Below, one piece after another: positions 8,868 through 17,111 of a DNA stretch of 64,000 bases. The number at the start of each line of letters is the position of its first letter. Positions within the stretch are counted from its first letter, which is position 1. The stretch is from Pseudomonas serboccidentalis. Its GTDB lineage: Bacteria > Pseudomonadota > Gammaproteobacteria > Pseudomonadales > Pseudomonadaceae. Below the pieces are notes generated by a model. The model searched no databases, was not told the origin of the DNA, and saw nothing but the letters and a program-made list of their open reading frames with translations. The stretch spans positions 4,427,680 to 4,491,679 of the forward strand of contig NZ_CP101655.1 of assembly GCF_028830055.1 (NCBI RefSeq), written 5' to 3'. Made by a program: the position numbers and the translations under genes.

Positions 8868-8956
8868 TGTAGGCCTGAGCCTGCTCGCGATAGCGGTCTG
8901 TCTGCCACATAGTTGCTGGATGGATCACCGCCATCGCGAGCAGGCTCACTCCTACA
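8868..8956. repeat. Dispersed inverted repeat, GAGCCTGCTCGC family
   Basis: The arms are TGTAGG-CTGAGCCTGCTCGCGATAGCG and its complement ending GCTCACTCCTACA, with a variable centre. The same element recurs at 30898, 33578, 45012, 47150 and 49721. It is a REP/REPIN-like doublet. Confidence 0.9.
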
Positions 8957-9059
8957 AGGTTTTGCACTGTAGGAAATGGCGCGTTGCCACTAGCCCCGTC
9001 TACACTCAAATCCACCATCGGAGGTCGCGCTCGGCAACATGCCGGCAAAGGAGTGCGCC

Positions 9060-11057
9060 ATGTCGCCTCGTTCGCAGTTCAACGGTCCGGCCCGGCAACA
9101 CGGGGCGATCGGGTTGATGGCGGCTGCCACCCTCAGCCTGGCGCTGGTGCTGATGTTGCTGGTGGTCGACACCGGTCGGCTGTACATGGAGCAGCGCTCG
9201 TTGCAGCGGGTGGTGGACAGTGCGGCGCTGGAAGCCGTCAGTCGCGGCGGCAACTGCCAGTCAGGCCTCAGCGCAGCCACTTATGCCGGGCAAAGCGCTG
9301 TACGCAACGGCTACGTCGTCGATAGCAACAACACCTTGGCGACCACCTGTGGCAGCGTACAGACCGCGGCCAGCGGACTGCGCACGTTCACCGCCGATGC
9401 GACCCGGTCAACGGCGGTCAAAGTCGCGGCCAGTCGCACGGTGACCACCAGTTTTGCCGGTGGCGTACAAGCATTGTTCACCGGCTCAGCGGTCAGCCTC
9501 AACACCACCCTGAATGCCTCGGCCGTCGCCGCCCAGCCGACCCCGACGGTTGCGCAACTGAACATCCGCAGCACGCTGGCGAGCATCAATACTGCGCAGT
9601 CGAACATTCTCAATCCACTGTTCTCCGGCTTGCTGGGCGGCAACGTCAACCTCACGGCAGTGGGCTGGGATGGCCTGCTCAATACTGACATCAACCTGCT
9701 CAGCTACCTCAACCAACTGGCGATCAACCTCAACGTGGCCGCCGGCAACTACACGCAGCTACTCAATACCCAGGCCACGGTCACCCAACTGATTCAGGCG
9801 GCCGCGACGGTGGTGCAGCTCAATGGCGCGACGGCCGAGGTGATCACCGCGTTGGGGCAATTGCAGGTCGCGGCGGCCAACGCCGCACCGGTCAAGCTCG
9901 GCGACATCCTGCAGTTGCAGACCGGCACCACGGCGGCCGGGCTGGATGCCAACCTGCAGCTGCTGCAATTGATTCAGGGCGTGGTGCAGCTGGCCAACAG
10001 CAAAAGTGCGGTGGCCGCGACCTTGCCGATCAGCGTGCTGGGGCTGGCGAACGTCACGGTACGGGTCAAGGTGATCGAGCCGCCGCAGTTTTCGGCGATT
10101 GGCGATCCGGCGCGGGCCAAGGCCAACCCGTTGGGGCCGGACCGGATTTATGTGCGCACGGCGCAGGTTCGCACGATGCTCTCGGTGAATCTGCCGGTGC
10201 TGTCCGGGGTGACCGGGCTGACCAGTGCGGTGCTGGGGCTGGTCGGTACATTGACCCCGACCCTCAATGCGCTGTTGAGTCTGAATCTGGTCGACACGCT
10301 CAACTCAGTGGTCTGTCTGTTGGGCGCCGGTTGCGAGCAACTCGATCCGAAACTGCTGCCGAGCCCGCAAATCGATATCGCACTGGATGCCGGCGGCGCG
10401 AAAAGCTATGTCACCGATTACAGCTGCCCGACCGGCAACACCGGCACCAAAAGCCTGACGGCCCATACCATCACGTCGATCGCAGACCTCAAACTTGGCA
10501 AGATTGACCCGACCAATGCCTTCTCATCGGCAGCCGAGCCTACGGTCGCACCGTTGCCGCTGGTGGATCTGGGCATCGTGACCTGCCACAGGATTCTGGG
10601 CATCGGCAGTTGCGACGCCGCTACCCATGTTCAATACGATGCGGGCGGCATCGCGATCAAACTCGATACCTCCGTCGCGCAGAATACGCAGGACCTGGTG
10701 TTTTCCAGTGGCACGCCGTTCGCAACACCGCCCAACCTCAAACTGCCATCCAGCGTGCAATCGGCGGTCCCCACCAACAATATCGTCGGCAGCCTTAGCA
10801 ACACCTTGGCCGGCATCAACCTGATCGTCTACCAACCGGTGGGCAGCAACCCGCTCGGCGCCATTGTCACCGGTGTGGCTTCGTTGATCAGTGAGGTCAG
10901 CAGCCGTTTGTTGCCTGCGGTCACCGGCGTGGTCAGCCCATTGCTCGACCCATTGCTCAACAACCTGCTCAAGTCCCTGGGCATCAACCTGATGGACGTC
11001 GACGTCGGCGCCAACATGACCTGCGGCCAGACCGGCAAGGCCTATCTGGTGATCTAG
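9060..11057 (+). CDS. tadG: TadG-like Flp pilus assembly protein
   Basis: A 665-residue protein with one N-terminal membrane helix (AIGLMAAATLSLALVLMLLV) followed by DTGRLYMEQRSLQRVVDSAALEA, the hallmark of TadE/TadG-like proteins, and a long alanine/leucine-rich extracytoplasmic region. TadG is a minor component needed for Flp pilus biogenesis. The ATG at 9060 is preferred over a start 21 bases upstream because AAGGAG lies seven bases before it. It is transcribed toward pprA and the two stop codons overlap by 4 bp. The promoter region shares TTGCCACTAG (8984-8993) with the pprB promoter. Confidence 0.85.
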   Translation: MSPRSQFNGPARQHGAIGLMAAATLSLALVLMLLVVDTGRLYMEQRSLQRVVDSAALEAVSRGGNCQSGLSAATYAGQSAVRNGYVVDSNNTLATTCGSVQTAASGLRTFTADATRSTAVKVAASRTVTTSFAGGVQALFTGSAVSLNTTLNASAVAAQPTPTVAQLNIRSTLASINTAQSNILNPLFSGLLGGNVNLTAVGWDGLLNTDINLLSYLNQLAINLNVAAGNYTQLLNTQATVTQLIQAAATVVQLNGATAEVITALGQLQVAAANAAPVKLGDILQLQTGTTAAGLDANLQLLQLIQGVVQLANSKSAVAATLPISVLGLANVTVRVKVIEPPQFSAIGDPARAKANPLGPDRIYVRTAQVRTMLSVNLPVLSGVTGLTSAVLGLVGTLTPTLNALLSLNLVDTLNSVVCLLGAGCEQLDPKLLPSPQIDIALDAGGAKSYVTDYSCPTGNTGTKSLTAHTITSIADLKLGKIDPTNAFSSAAEPTVAPLPLVDLGIVTCHRILGIGSCDAATHVQYDAGGIAIKLDTSVAQNTQDLVFSSGTPFATPPNLKLPSSVQSAVPTNNIVGSLSNTLAGINLIVYQPVGSNPLGAIVTGVASLISEVSSRLLPAVTGVVSPLLDPLLNNLLKSLGINLMDVDVGANMTCGQTGKAYLVI

Positions 11058-13801
11058 ACGTCCGACGCCACCGGCAGTTCGATGCAGAAGCGGGCGCCCT
11101 CCACCGAGTTGCGCACGCTCAAATGGCCGCCCATGTTTTCGATGATGCCGTAGCTCACCGACAGGCCCAGCCCGGTGCCGACACCCACCGGTTTGGTGGT
11201 GAAGAACGGTTCGAAAATCCGCTCCAGCAAGCGCGGGTCGATGCCGCCGCCGTTGTCCTCGACCCACAGCCGCACCGTGTGCTCATCGCGTTCGGCGTAG
11301 ATCGAGATCCATGGCTTGAACGTCGAGTCTTTCTCGCGTTTGCCGAGCAGTGCATCGCGGGCGTTGACCATCAGGTTGATCAGCACCTGTTCCAACTGAT
11401 CGACATAGCCGCGTACTTGCACGGTAAAGCCGGTTTCGCTGATGTGCAGATCCACGCCCTTGCCGCGCATGCCTTCGGCCAGCAGCGACAATGTGCCTTC
11501 GATGGCCGAGGCCGGGTTGAACAGTTGCTGCTCGATCTCCGAGCGGCGGCCGAACACGCGCATGTGATCGACCACTTTCGCGGCACGCTGCACCTGGGCG
11601 TCGATGCGCTTGAGTTTATCGGTCAGGTAGTCGATCTGCGCGTCGCCGTTGCTCAGGCGCTTGAGCACGTTGACGATGGCCATGCGCATCACGTTCAGCG
11701 GCTGGTTGATTTCGTGGGCCAGGCCGGTGGCCATTTCGCCGAGGGTGGCCATTTTCGCGCTTTGTGTGAGTTGCTGCTGCGAGCGCCGCACTTCGGTGTT
11801 GTCACGGCCCACGGCCTGCACTTCGAGCAGGCGCCCGTGTTCATCGAACACCCCGCGATCGGACCACACCCACCACGCATGCTCACGCCCGGGCAGTTGC
11901 AGGCTGATTTCCGCGGTGCTCACCGGCAGCTCCGGGGTCAGCAGCGCCAGGCGTTGCACGAAGGCGGCGCGTTGCTCGTCGGACATCCAGCTGCCCAGAT
12001 CGACCCCCGGCAATTGCTCCGGCGTGCATTCCAGATAGGTCGCCAGCGGCCGGTTGCCGAAGGTCAGGGTCAGGTCCGGGCGATAGCGGCAGATCATTGC
12101 CGGCGAGTCTTCTACCAGAATTCGATAGCGTTCTTCGCTGTGCCTGACCTGTTCGGCAGCGAGGGTCGCTTCGGTGACGTCCAGCCACAGGCCGACGGCT
12201 TCGACCGGCAGGCCAAGGTCATTGCGCAGCAGCTTGGCTTCGTCGAGCAGCCAATGGTATTCGCCGCGCGTGTCGCGCAGGCGATAACGCGCGCGCACCG
12301 AGCCTTCGCGCAATAACTGTCGGGTGCGGGTGAAATACAGTTCGCGGTCTTCGGGATGAATCAGCTGCACCCAGTCGGCGGCGCTGCACTCGTCCGGTGT
12401 CCAGCCCAGCAGAGGTTCCAGGCTGGCACTGAAGAAGGCCGGGATCAGTGCGCCTTCGACGTAGCGCTGGACATAAATCACCGCCGGCGAACTGGCGATC
12501 AGGTTGTCCAGTCGTGCATGGGCGGCTTCGGCCCGTTGCTGCTGGTTCCGGGTGTCGCTGATGTCGAGCATGAACCCCACCAGCCGCCGATGCTCACCCG
12601 TGCCGGCGACCTGCCCCTGCACGCGATACCACTGCGGTATTTGTTCGCGGTCGCTGCGGTGCAGACGAACGCTCAGCGTCAGGGGCTCGCCGTGCAGTTG
12701 CAGGGCGTGCAGGCGGCTGCGCAGTTCTTCGCGATCGGCCGGATGAATCAGCGCCAGCCAGTCTTGCAGCGGGATTCGAGCTCTGTCCGCCGGCAACACG
12801 TCGAGCAGCGACGGGGCCAGCAGCACGTCGTCACCGAGCATCTCCCACCAGCCGGTACCGAGCAGGGTTTGCAGCGATTCGAGCCGCTCGGTGTAGTGAT
12901 GATGCTGCTGGTCACGCAAGCGGCTGAGCAGTGGGGCTGCCAAGGCACTGGTCAGTGACATCCAGTCGCGGTCGCTCAGGTGTGGCGCGGCAACGTCCAC
13001 GGTGTAGAAGCCGCAGAGCAGCCACGCCATTACCCCGCGATCATCGCTGTAGGGCACAGCGAACCCATCGGCGTTGCCGAACGTGGTTTCCACTCGCGAA
13101 TGTTCGTACAGCCCATGATGGGCGCCGAGACGCTGCGGCGCGCTACCGTTGAGGCTGTCGAGCGGTGTGCCCAGACGCTGGCCGTCCTGCCACAGCATCG
13201 GGGCATCGTGGGCGCGATATTGTTCGAAGATCTGCCAGCCCTGTTCCTGTTCGTCGAGCAGGGCGATGGCCAGGCACGGGATATGCCAGCGCTGGGCGAT
13301 GGCCTGCAATTGCTCGCTGACCACCACCGGCAGGCGCGTCAGGCTACAGACGCGCAGGTGCTCGCTGATCTGCCCGGCGAGGGCCTGACAGGCGTCGCGA
13401 TTGCGCGCTTGCTGGCGCTCGAGCAGCAGGTCACCGATGTCCATCAATTGCAGTACCCAACCCTCGGCCAAGGGCTGCACCCAGCCGCGCAAATGCAAGG
13501 TCTGATCACTGAGTCCGGGGAAGTCCAGGTCGAGCATTTGCCCTTGCCAGTCTTGCGGGCGGCCTTCAATCGCCAGTGTGCTGTGCGCCAGTAAATAAGC
13601 CGACAGCGGCAACGGTGACTCGTGGGGCGGCCGTTGGGCCAACTGTTGGCGCAACGGCCCGGCCACCTGCAATACGCAGCCTTCGTTGTCCAGGTGCAGG
13701 TGCAGGCCCAGCGCAGGAGAGCCGAGAAGGTCGGGCAATTCGCTGGCAGGCGTCGGCGCGCGTTTGAGCAAGCGTCCGAACAGATTGTCGCCGGAGGTCA
13801 A
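11054..13801 (-). CDS. pprA: PprA-type PAS/GAF sensor histidine kinase
   Basis: A 915-residue cytoplasmic kinase with no clear membrane segments. It has an N-terminal sensor region, a GAF-like segment (about 140-300), at least three PAS repeats (PAS/PAC motifs such as [37 protein letters not shown] and [20 protein letters not shown]), an H-box [10 protein letters not shown] near residue 695, an N-box [11 protein letters not shown] near 810, and [10 protein letters not shown] near 850. In P. aeruginosa PprA partners PprB to control Flp/Tad and other adhesins, and the neighbours here are the same. The start is a TTG overlapping the upstream tadE-like stop (TTGA), implying coupled translation. 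Confidence 0.88.
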   Translation of the reverse strand: MTSGDNLFGRLLKRAPTPASELPDLLGSPALGLHLHLDNEGCVLQVAGPLRQQLAQRPPHESPLPLSAYLLAHSTLAIEGRPQDWQGQMLDLDFPGLSDQTLHLRGWVQPLAEGWVLQLMDIGDLLLERQQARNRDACQALAGQISEHLRVCSLTRLPVVVSEQLQAIAQRWHIPCLAIALLDEQEQGWQIFEQYRAHDAPMLWQDGQRLGTPLDSLNGSAPQRLGAHHGLYEHSRVETTFGNADGFAVPYSDDRGVMAWLLCGFYTVDVAAPHLSDRDWMSLTSALAAPLLSRLRDQQHHHYTERLESLQTLLGTGWWEMLGDDVLLAPSLLDVLPADRARIPLQDWLALIHPADREELRSRLHALQLHGEPLTLSVRLHRSDREQIPQWYRVQGQVAGTGEHRRLVGFMLDISDTRNQQQRAEAAHARLDNLIASSPAVIYVQRYVEGALIPAFFSASLEPLLGWTPDECSAADWVQLIHPEDRELYFTRTRQLLREGSVRARYRLRDTRGEYHWLLDEAKLLRNDLGLPVEAVGLWLDVTEATLAAEQVRHSEERYRILVEDSPAMICRYRPDLTLTFGNRPLATYLECTPEQLPGVDLGSWMSDEQRAAFVQRLALLTPELPVSTAEISLQLPGREHAWWVWSDRGVFDEHGRLLEVQAVGRDNTEVRRSQQQLTQSAKMATLGEMATGLAHEINQPLNVMRMAIVNVLKRLSNGDAQIDYLTDKLKRIDAQVQRAAKVVDHMRVFGRRSEIEQQLFNPASAIEGTLSLLAEGMRGKGVDLHISETGFTVQVRGYVDQLEQVLINLMVNARDALLGKREKDSTFKPWISIYAERDEHTVRLWVEDNGGGIDPRLLERIFEPFFTTKPVGVGTGLGLSVSYGIIENMGGHLSVRNSVEGARFCIELPVASDV

Positions 13802-14244
13802 AATTTCAGGCTCGACGTGGCAGTAAGGTTGGCGGGCAGGCTCGGCACCGCACCCACGCCCGGCAAGACCAGAAACGGGATGACCTGATTGAGCTTGCTG
13901 GTGGGGTAATTGACGCTGACTGTCAGCGTGCCTTGAGTGGCGTCATACACCGCCGAGGTATCGACGCCGACCACCAGGTTCAGCGTTGATGGCACCCACT
14001 GCAATTGCTGGGTCAACGCGGCGTTGGCGGTACTCACCACCACGCTGGCATAACCGGGGGTATTGGGGTCGACCGCGACGCTGCGGCGCACCGCTTCGGA
14101 CGTCGCCTCGTTGAACGTCTGCATCAATACAAACGGCAGGCTGTAGCTGACCAGTGCGTAGAACACAGCGAAAAAAATCACGAATACCAAGGCGAATTCG
14201 ATCGCCACTGCGCCTGCCTGTGATTTTGCGAAGCCGGTTTTCAT
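13798..14244 (-). CDS. tadE: TadE-like minor pseudopilin
   Basis: About 148 residues: a short leader ending in Gly, then AVAIEFALVFVIFFAVFYALV, a TadE-type prepilin motif (G/AVAIEF) likely processed by FppA, and a small beta-rich periplasmic domain. The ATG at 14244 is chosen; an in-frame GTG at 14268 would add eight residues. The 3' end overlaps the pprA TTG start by four bases, so pseudopilin and sensor kinase form one unit. The homologous position in P. aeruginosa also carries a small gene between pprA and fppA. Confidence 0.8.
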   Translation of the reverse strand: MKTGFAKSQAGAVAIEFALVFVIFFAVFYALVSYSLPFVLMQTFNEATSEAVRRSVAVDPNTPGYASVVVSTANAALTQQLQWVPSTLNLVVGVDTSAVYDATQGTLTVSVNYPTSKLNQVIPFLVLPGVGAVPSLPANLTATSSLKF

Positions 14245-14320
14245 GACTGCGTCTACCCTGACGTTCACTGCGTAGTATCAGCATAGAATCAATCAGCAAA
14301 ATCGGACGGGATTTAACCGG

Positions 14321-14791
14321 ATGCAGAGTTTAGTTCTCCTGATCTGGCTGGCCGTGTGCGCCGCCCAGGATGCCCGGCAACGGCGTATTTCCAATGCTCT
14401 TACGTTCGGTGCGGGGGCGCTGGCGTTGATCCATCTGTCGGTGACTGGCACGACCTGGCTCGGGACCGATGCGCAGGAGGGGCTCTGGGCCGGCGTGATT
14501 GCCCTGGCGTTGACGCTGCCGGGGTATTTCATGGGCCGCATGGGCGCAGGCGATGTGAAATTAATGACAGCCCTGGGCCTTGCGACGAACGGTTTATTCA
14601 TTCTTTGTACGTTTATCGGCGCGGGTGTCGCCAGTTTGCTGTGGCTGCTGATCGCGCCAAGAGTCTGGCTTCATACGAGTCAAGGGCTTAGAGAACATCT
14701 TCGATATATGGAGCCGGGAGTGTCAAAGAAGCAGCCTTTTGCACCGTTCGTGCTGGTGGGAGTACTGCTGTCAGTGCCTTGGATCCATTAG
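14321..14791 (+). CDS. fppA: Flp prepilin peptidase FppA/TadV
   Basis: A 156-residue inner-membrane aspartyl protease (peptidase A24 family) without the N-terminal methylase domain of PilD, as expected for TadV-type enzymes. The two catalytic aspartates sit in CAAQDARQRRISN (about residue 17) and MGAGDVKLM (about residue 76). It cleaves the leaders of Flp, TadE and TadF-type pilins. It is divergent from the tadE-like gene and precedes pprB, as in P. aeruginosa. Confidence 0.92.
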   Translation: MQSLVLLIWLAVCAAQDARQRRISNALTFGAGALALIHLSVTGTTWLGTDAQEGLWAGVIALALTLPGYFMGRMGAGDVKLMTALGLATNGLFILCTFIGAGVASLLWLLIAPRVWLHTSQGLREHLRYMEPGVSKKQPFAPFVLVGVLLSVPWIH

Positions 14792-14798
14792 TCGCAAC

Positions 14799-14822
14799 TT
14801 GCCACTAGTCCTATGTACATAG
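14799..14822 (+). promoter_or_regulatory. pprB upstream regulatory motifs
   Basis: TTGCCACTAG (14799-14808) is identical to a 10-mer 67 bases before the tadG start. It is followed by AGTCCT and a perfect 12-bp palindrome, CTATGTACATAG (14811-14822). The location and sharing suggest a regulator site; the regulator is unknown. Confidence 0.4.
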
Positions 14823-14909
14823 TCGGAAAGTGCGTCTACTTTCAAAGGAAGTCGTTACACCGCCAAAGTGCAGAAAAAGTCAGCTTTGGCCCGAGCAATG
14901 GAGTGGTTC

Positions 14910-15695
14910 GTGAACAAGCTTACGTCTGCGGTAAAAGTGCTCGTGGTCGATGATCAACCGTTGATTGTCGAGGAGTTGTGCGAGTTTCTCGAAAGCAGTG
15001 GTTACCGCTGTGTGCCATGTGAATCCAGTCAGCAGGCGATTGAACGTTTCAGCCAGGACGCGGAAATCGGCCTGGTGCTGAGCGATCTGCATATGCCGGA
15101 CATGAATGGCATCCAGTTGGTGCAGGAGCTGCAACGTATCGGCGGCAAACACCGGGTGTTCGAAGCGATCATGCTCACCGGTCGGGCCGATAAACAGGAC
15201 GTGATCAAGGCTCTGCGCGCAGGGATTGCCGACTACTATCAGAAACCGGTCGATCTGGATGAACTGCTCGAAGGCGTGAAACGTCAGGAAGCGGCGCTGC
15301 AGGATCGGCACAAGAATGTGCAGTTGGGTCATCTGAACCAGAAGCTGCAATTTCTTTCCGAGTCCATCGACGATCTCTACCAGGACCTGGACAAGGTCCG
15401 GCGCAATCCGGCGGCGGTGGTCAGCGACATGCTCGGCGGCGAAGGCGCAGGCGCCGCGCAGGAGATTCCGGCGATCTTCAATCAGTTGTCGCCACGGCAA
15501 CTGGATGTGGCGCGCCTGGTGGGCAAAGGGCAGACCAACTATCAGATCGCCTGCGAGTTGGGCATCACCGAAAACACCGTAAAGTTGTACGTCTCGCAGG
15601 TGTTGCGCCTGACCCACATGCACAACCGCACCCAGCTGGCACTGGCGCTGTCGCCGAGTGCTTCGGCGGCTCGTCAGCGTGTAACCGCACACTGA
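14910..15695 (+). CDS. pprB: PprB response regulator (receiver + LuxR-type HTH)
   Basis: About 261 residues. The receiver domain begins VKVLVVDDQPLIVEELCEFLE, with the phospho-acceptor aspartate in LVLSDLHMPDMNG and the conserved lysine in YYQKPVDLDELL. A helical linker follows, then the C-terminal LuxR/NarL helix-turn-helix (LSPRQLDVARLVGKGQTNYQIACELGITENTV). PprB activates the Flp/Tad locus and other adhesin genes in P. aeruginosa. The GTG at 14910 is preferred (GGAG six bases upstream); ATG 14898 and GTG 14868 are in frame and possible. A hairpin follows the stop. Confidence 0.9.
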   Translation: MNKLTSAVKVLVVDDQPLIVEELCEFLESSGYRCVPCESSQQAIERFSQDAEIGLVLSDLHMPDMNGIQLVQELQRIGGKHRVFEAIMLTGRADKQDVIKALRAGIADYYQKPVDLDELLEGVKRQEAALQDRHKNVQLGHLNQKLQFLSESIDDLYQDLDKVRRNPAAVVSDMLGGEGAGAAQEIPAIFNQLSPRQLDVARLVGKGQTNYQIACELGITENTVKLYVSQVLRLTHMHNRTQLALALSPSASAARQRVTAH

Positions 15696-15703
15696 TTTCG
15701 ATT

Positions 15704-15724
15704 GCCTGTCCATCCCGGACAGGC
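15704..15724 (+). terminator. Stem-loop after pprB
   Basis: GCCTGTCC pairs with GGACAGGC around a short loop, nine bases after the pprB stop, without a clear T-run. It probably protects or partly terminates the pprB transcript facing the convergent receiver gene. Confidence 0.45.
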
Positions 15725-15764
15725 AGTCAATTCTGCCAAAAACACCTCGCCTGAATTACTCTGG

Positions 15765-16163
15765 CTACGTCTTCGGTTTGGGGAACAGATTGTCCAGGGT
15801 TTCCAGCAGGCGCACGTGGTAGATCGGCTTGCGAAACAGGTCCAGCACCTGCAGGCGCAGCATGTCGCTGACGTCCTCCATGTCGGCGTGTCCTGACGTG
15901 ACGATCACCGGCAGATGCTGGCGCGAAGTGTGCTCGCGCAGGCGCTTGATCAGCGACATGCCGGACTCTTCCGGCATGCGCAGATCGGTGATCACCAAGG
16001 CGATATCCGGATTGCGGGTGAGGTGGTGCAGGGCGAGCTTCACCGAAGTCGCGGTGTGGCAGGTAAAGCCCTCGCCCTCCAGTAACTCGGCCAGCTCAAG
16101 CAACGCATCCTCTTCATCGTCAACCAGAAGCAACTGTTGGCGGGGGAGTGAGGAAGCATTCAT
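15765..16163 (-). CDS. Single-domain response regulator receiver
   Basis: About 132 residues consisting only of a CheY-like receiver: QLLLVDDEEDALLELAELLE, the phosphorylated aspartate in LVITDLRMPEESG, VIVTSGHAD, and the lysine in LFRKPI. No output domain is present, so it would act by binding partners or as a phosphate sink in the PprA/PprB pathway. The ATG at 16163 is used; a TTG six bases upstream is less likely. It is convergent with pprB and on the same strand as the flp genes. Confidence 0.88.
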   Translation of the reverse strand: MNASSLPRQQLLLVDDEEDALLELAELLEGEGFTCHTATSVKLALHHLTRNPDIALVITDLRMPEESGMSLIKRLREHTSRQHLPVIVTSGHADMEDVSDMLRLQVLDLFRKPIYHVRLLETLDNLFPKPKT

Positions 16164-16229
16164 GGGCAATCCCTGAGAAGCTGAAAGTGCAATCGAGTGT
16201 AGCGCGACATTCGCCTGACGCGACTCACA

Positions 16230-16448
16230 TCAGGGGGTCTGCACCGGAGCCGTTTGCGCAGTGCCGCCGAGCGCCACCAGAACGTTGTTGAAAATCGCAA
16301 AGATCTTCGCGCCCAAAGGTGTGATGAACACAACGACGACGACCGCCACCATAGCCACCACAATGGCGTATTCGATGGCTGATGCAGCCTCTGTGCTTGC
16401 CAGAAACGACCTCAGGCGCAATATCAGGTATTCAAGGAACATTGACAT
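16230..16448 (-). CDS. flp: Flp-type pilin 1 (alanine at the cleavage -1 position)
   Basis: A 72-residue Flp/Fap pilin precursor: a short basic leader (FLEYLILRLRSFLAS), the Flp motif ASAIEYAIV and a hydrophobic helix, then an Ala/Pro/Thr tail ending APVQTP. Flp pilins assemble into the thin pilus after the leader is removed. The canonical site is Gly followed by xxxxEY; this copy reads EA/ASAIEY, so Ala replaces Gly at -1, whereas its neighbour has EEG/ASAIEY. AAGGAG precedes the start. The second flp gene lies immediately upstream on the same strand. Confidence 0.92.
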   Translation of the reverse strand: MSMFLEYLILRLRSFLASTEAASAIEYAIVVAMVAVVVVVFITPLGAKIFAIFNNVLVALGGTAQTAPVQTP

Positions 16449-16496
16449 TCTCCTTCGTAACGGCGGGTGATCGGACTTACGAAATCCGATGAGTTG

Positions 16497-16542
16497 CCAG
16501 TGCCTGAGCGCTGCTGAACGTCAGCATGGGCACGAGCACTGG
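16497..16542 (-). other. Stem-loop between the two flp genes
   Basis: CCAGTGC (16497-16503) pairs with GCACTGG (16536-16542), enclosing a second small stem GCTG/CAGC. It sits in the 113-base gap between the pilin genes and could stabilise the upstream pilin mRNA or reduce read-through. Confidence 0.45.
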
Positions 16543-16561
16543 AAGAGGGGAAAGGTTTTGA

Positions 16562-16777
16562 TCAGGGCGTCGTTCTGACCTGTGCCGTGCCACCGAGCTT
16601 GGTCAGCACCACGTTGAAAATGGCCAGCACCTTGTCGCCGATGGGCGTTACGAATACCACGACAACGACCGCCACCATTGCCACCACGATCGCGTATTCA
16701 ATGGCAGACGCACCTTCTTCGCTTCTGCACAGCAGCCTGGCCCTGGCCAGTAGATAGTCGATGATCATCCGAAACAT
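16562..16777 (-). CDS. flp: Flp-type pilin 2
   Basis: A 71-residue Flp pilin precursor: leader MFRMIIDYLLARARLLCRSEEG, then the mature start ASAIEYAIVVAMV followed by hydrophobic valine-rich sequence. It has the canonical glycine at -1. It is very similar to pilin 1 over the mature helix but differs in leader and tail (GGTAQVRTTP). The ATG at 16777 has AAGGAG upstream; the open frame runs further but without pilin-like sequence. It is the promoter-proximal pilin, divergent from rcpC, matching the usual flp position at the head of a tad locus. Confidence 0.93.
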   Translation of the reverse strand: MFRMIIDYLLARARLLCRSEEGASAIEYAIVVAMVAVVVVVFVTPIGDKVLAIFNVVLTKLGGTAQVRTTP

Positions 16778-17111
16778 ATGTCCACTCCTTCGCGCCTCTG
16801 GCGCCGATCCAACGCTACAGCGGCATGCTTGCACCGTGCTATCAGAGCATTGTCAACAAACCCTCGGTCAACAACTGTAAGAACGGATTAATCACAAAGG
16901 ATTAACCGGATCGTTAGTCGGGCCGCTCCCTACAGTTAATTGGCCAGGACTCATACTTTAGTGAGTTATTTTCCTGTCAGTAATGGCGTTTTGGCACGGA
17001 TCAGCTAGCTTGGAAATAGCGAAATAGTTGCATGTTCATAGCTGCCTGATCGCGAAAAATTCTCTCATCGGAAGTACAGGTCGTCGGTGCAGCAGGAAAG
17101 GGAGAGCCGTC
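16778..17111. promoter_or_regulatory. Divergent flp / rcpC control region
   Basis: A 334-base AT-rich region without a gene, holding the promoters for the pilins (minus) and the rcpC-tadD operon (plus). It contains two direct-repeat pairs: GTCAACAA at 16852 and 16867 (15-base period) and GGATTAA at 16885 and 16899 (14-base period). AGGACT lies at 16946. Repeats one and a half helical turns apart suit binding of a dimeric activator such as PprB, which is inferred, not shown. Confidence 0.55.

Noticed and set aside
11123..12316. Long plus-strand frame opposite pprA
   Set aside because: The composition is that of an antisense shadow and it has no ribosome-binding site; the kinase on the minus strand is certain.
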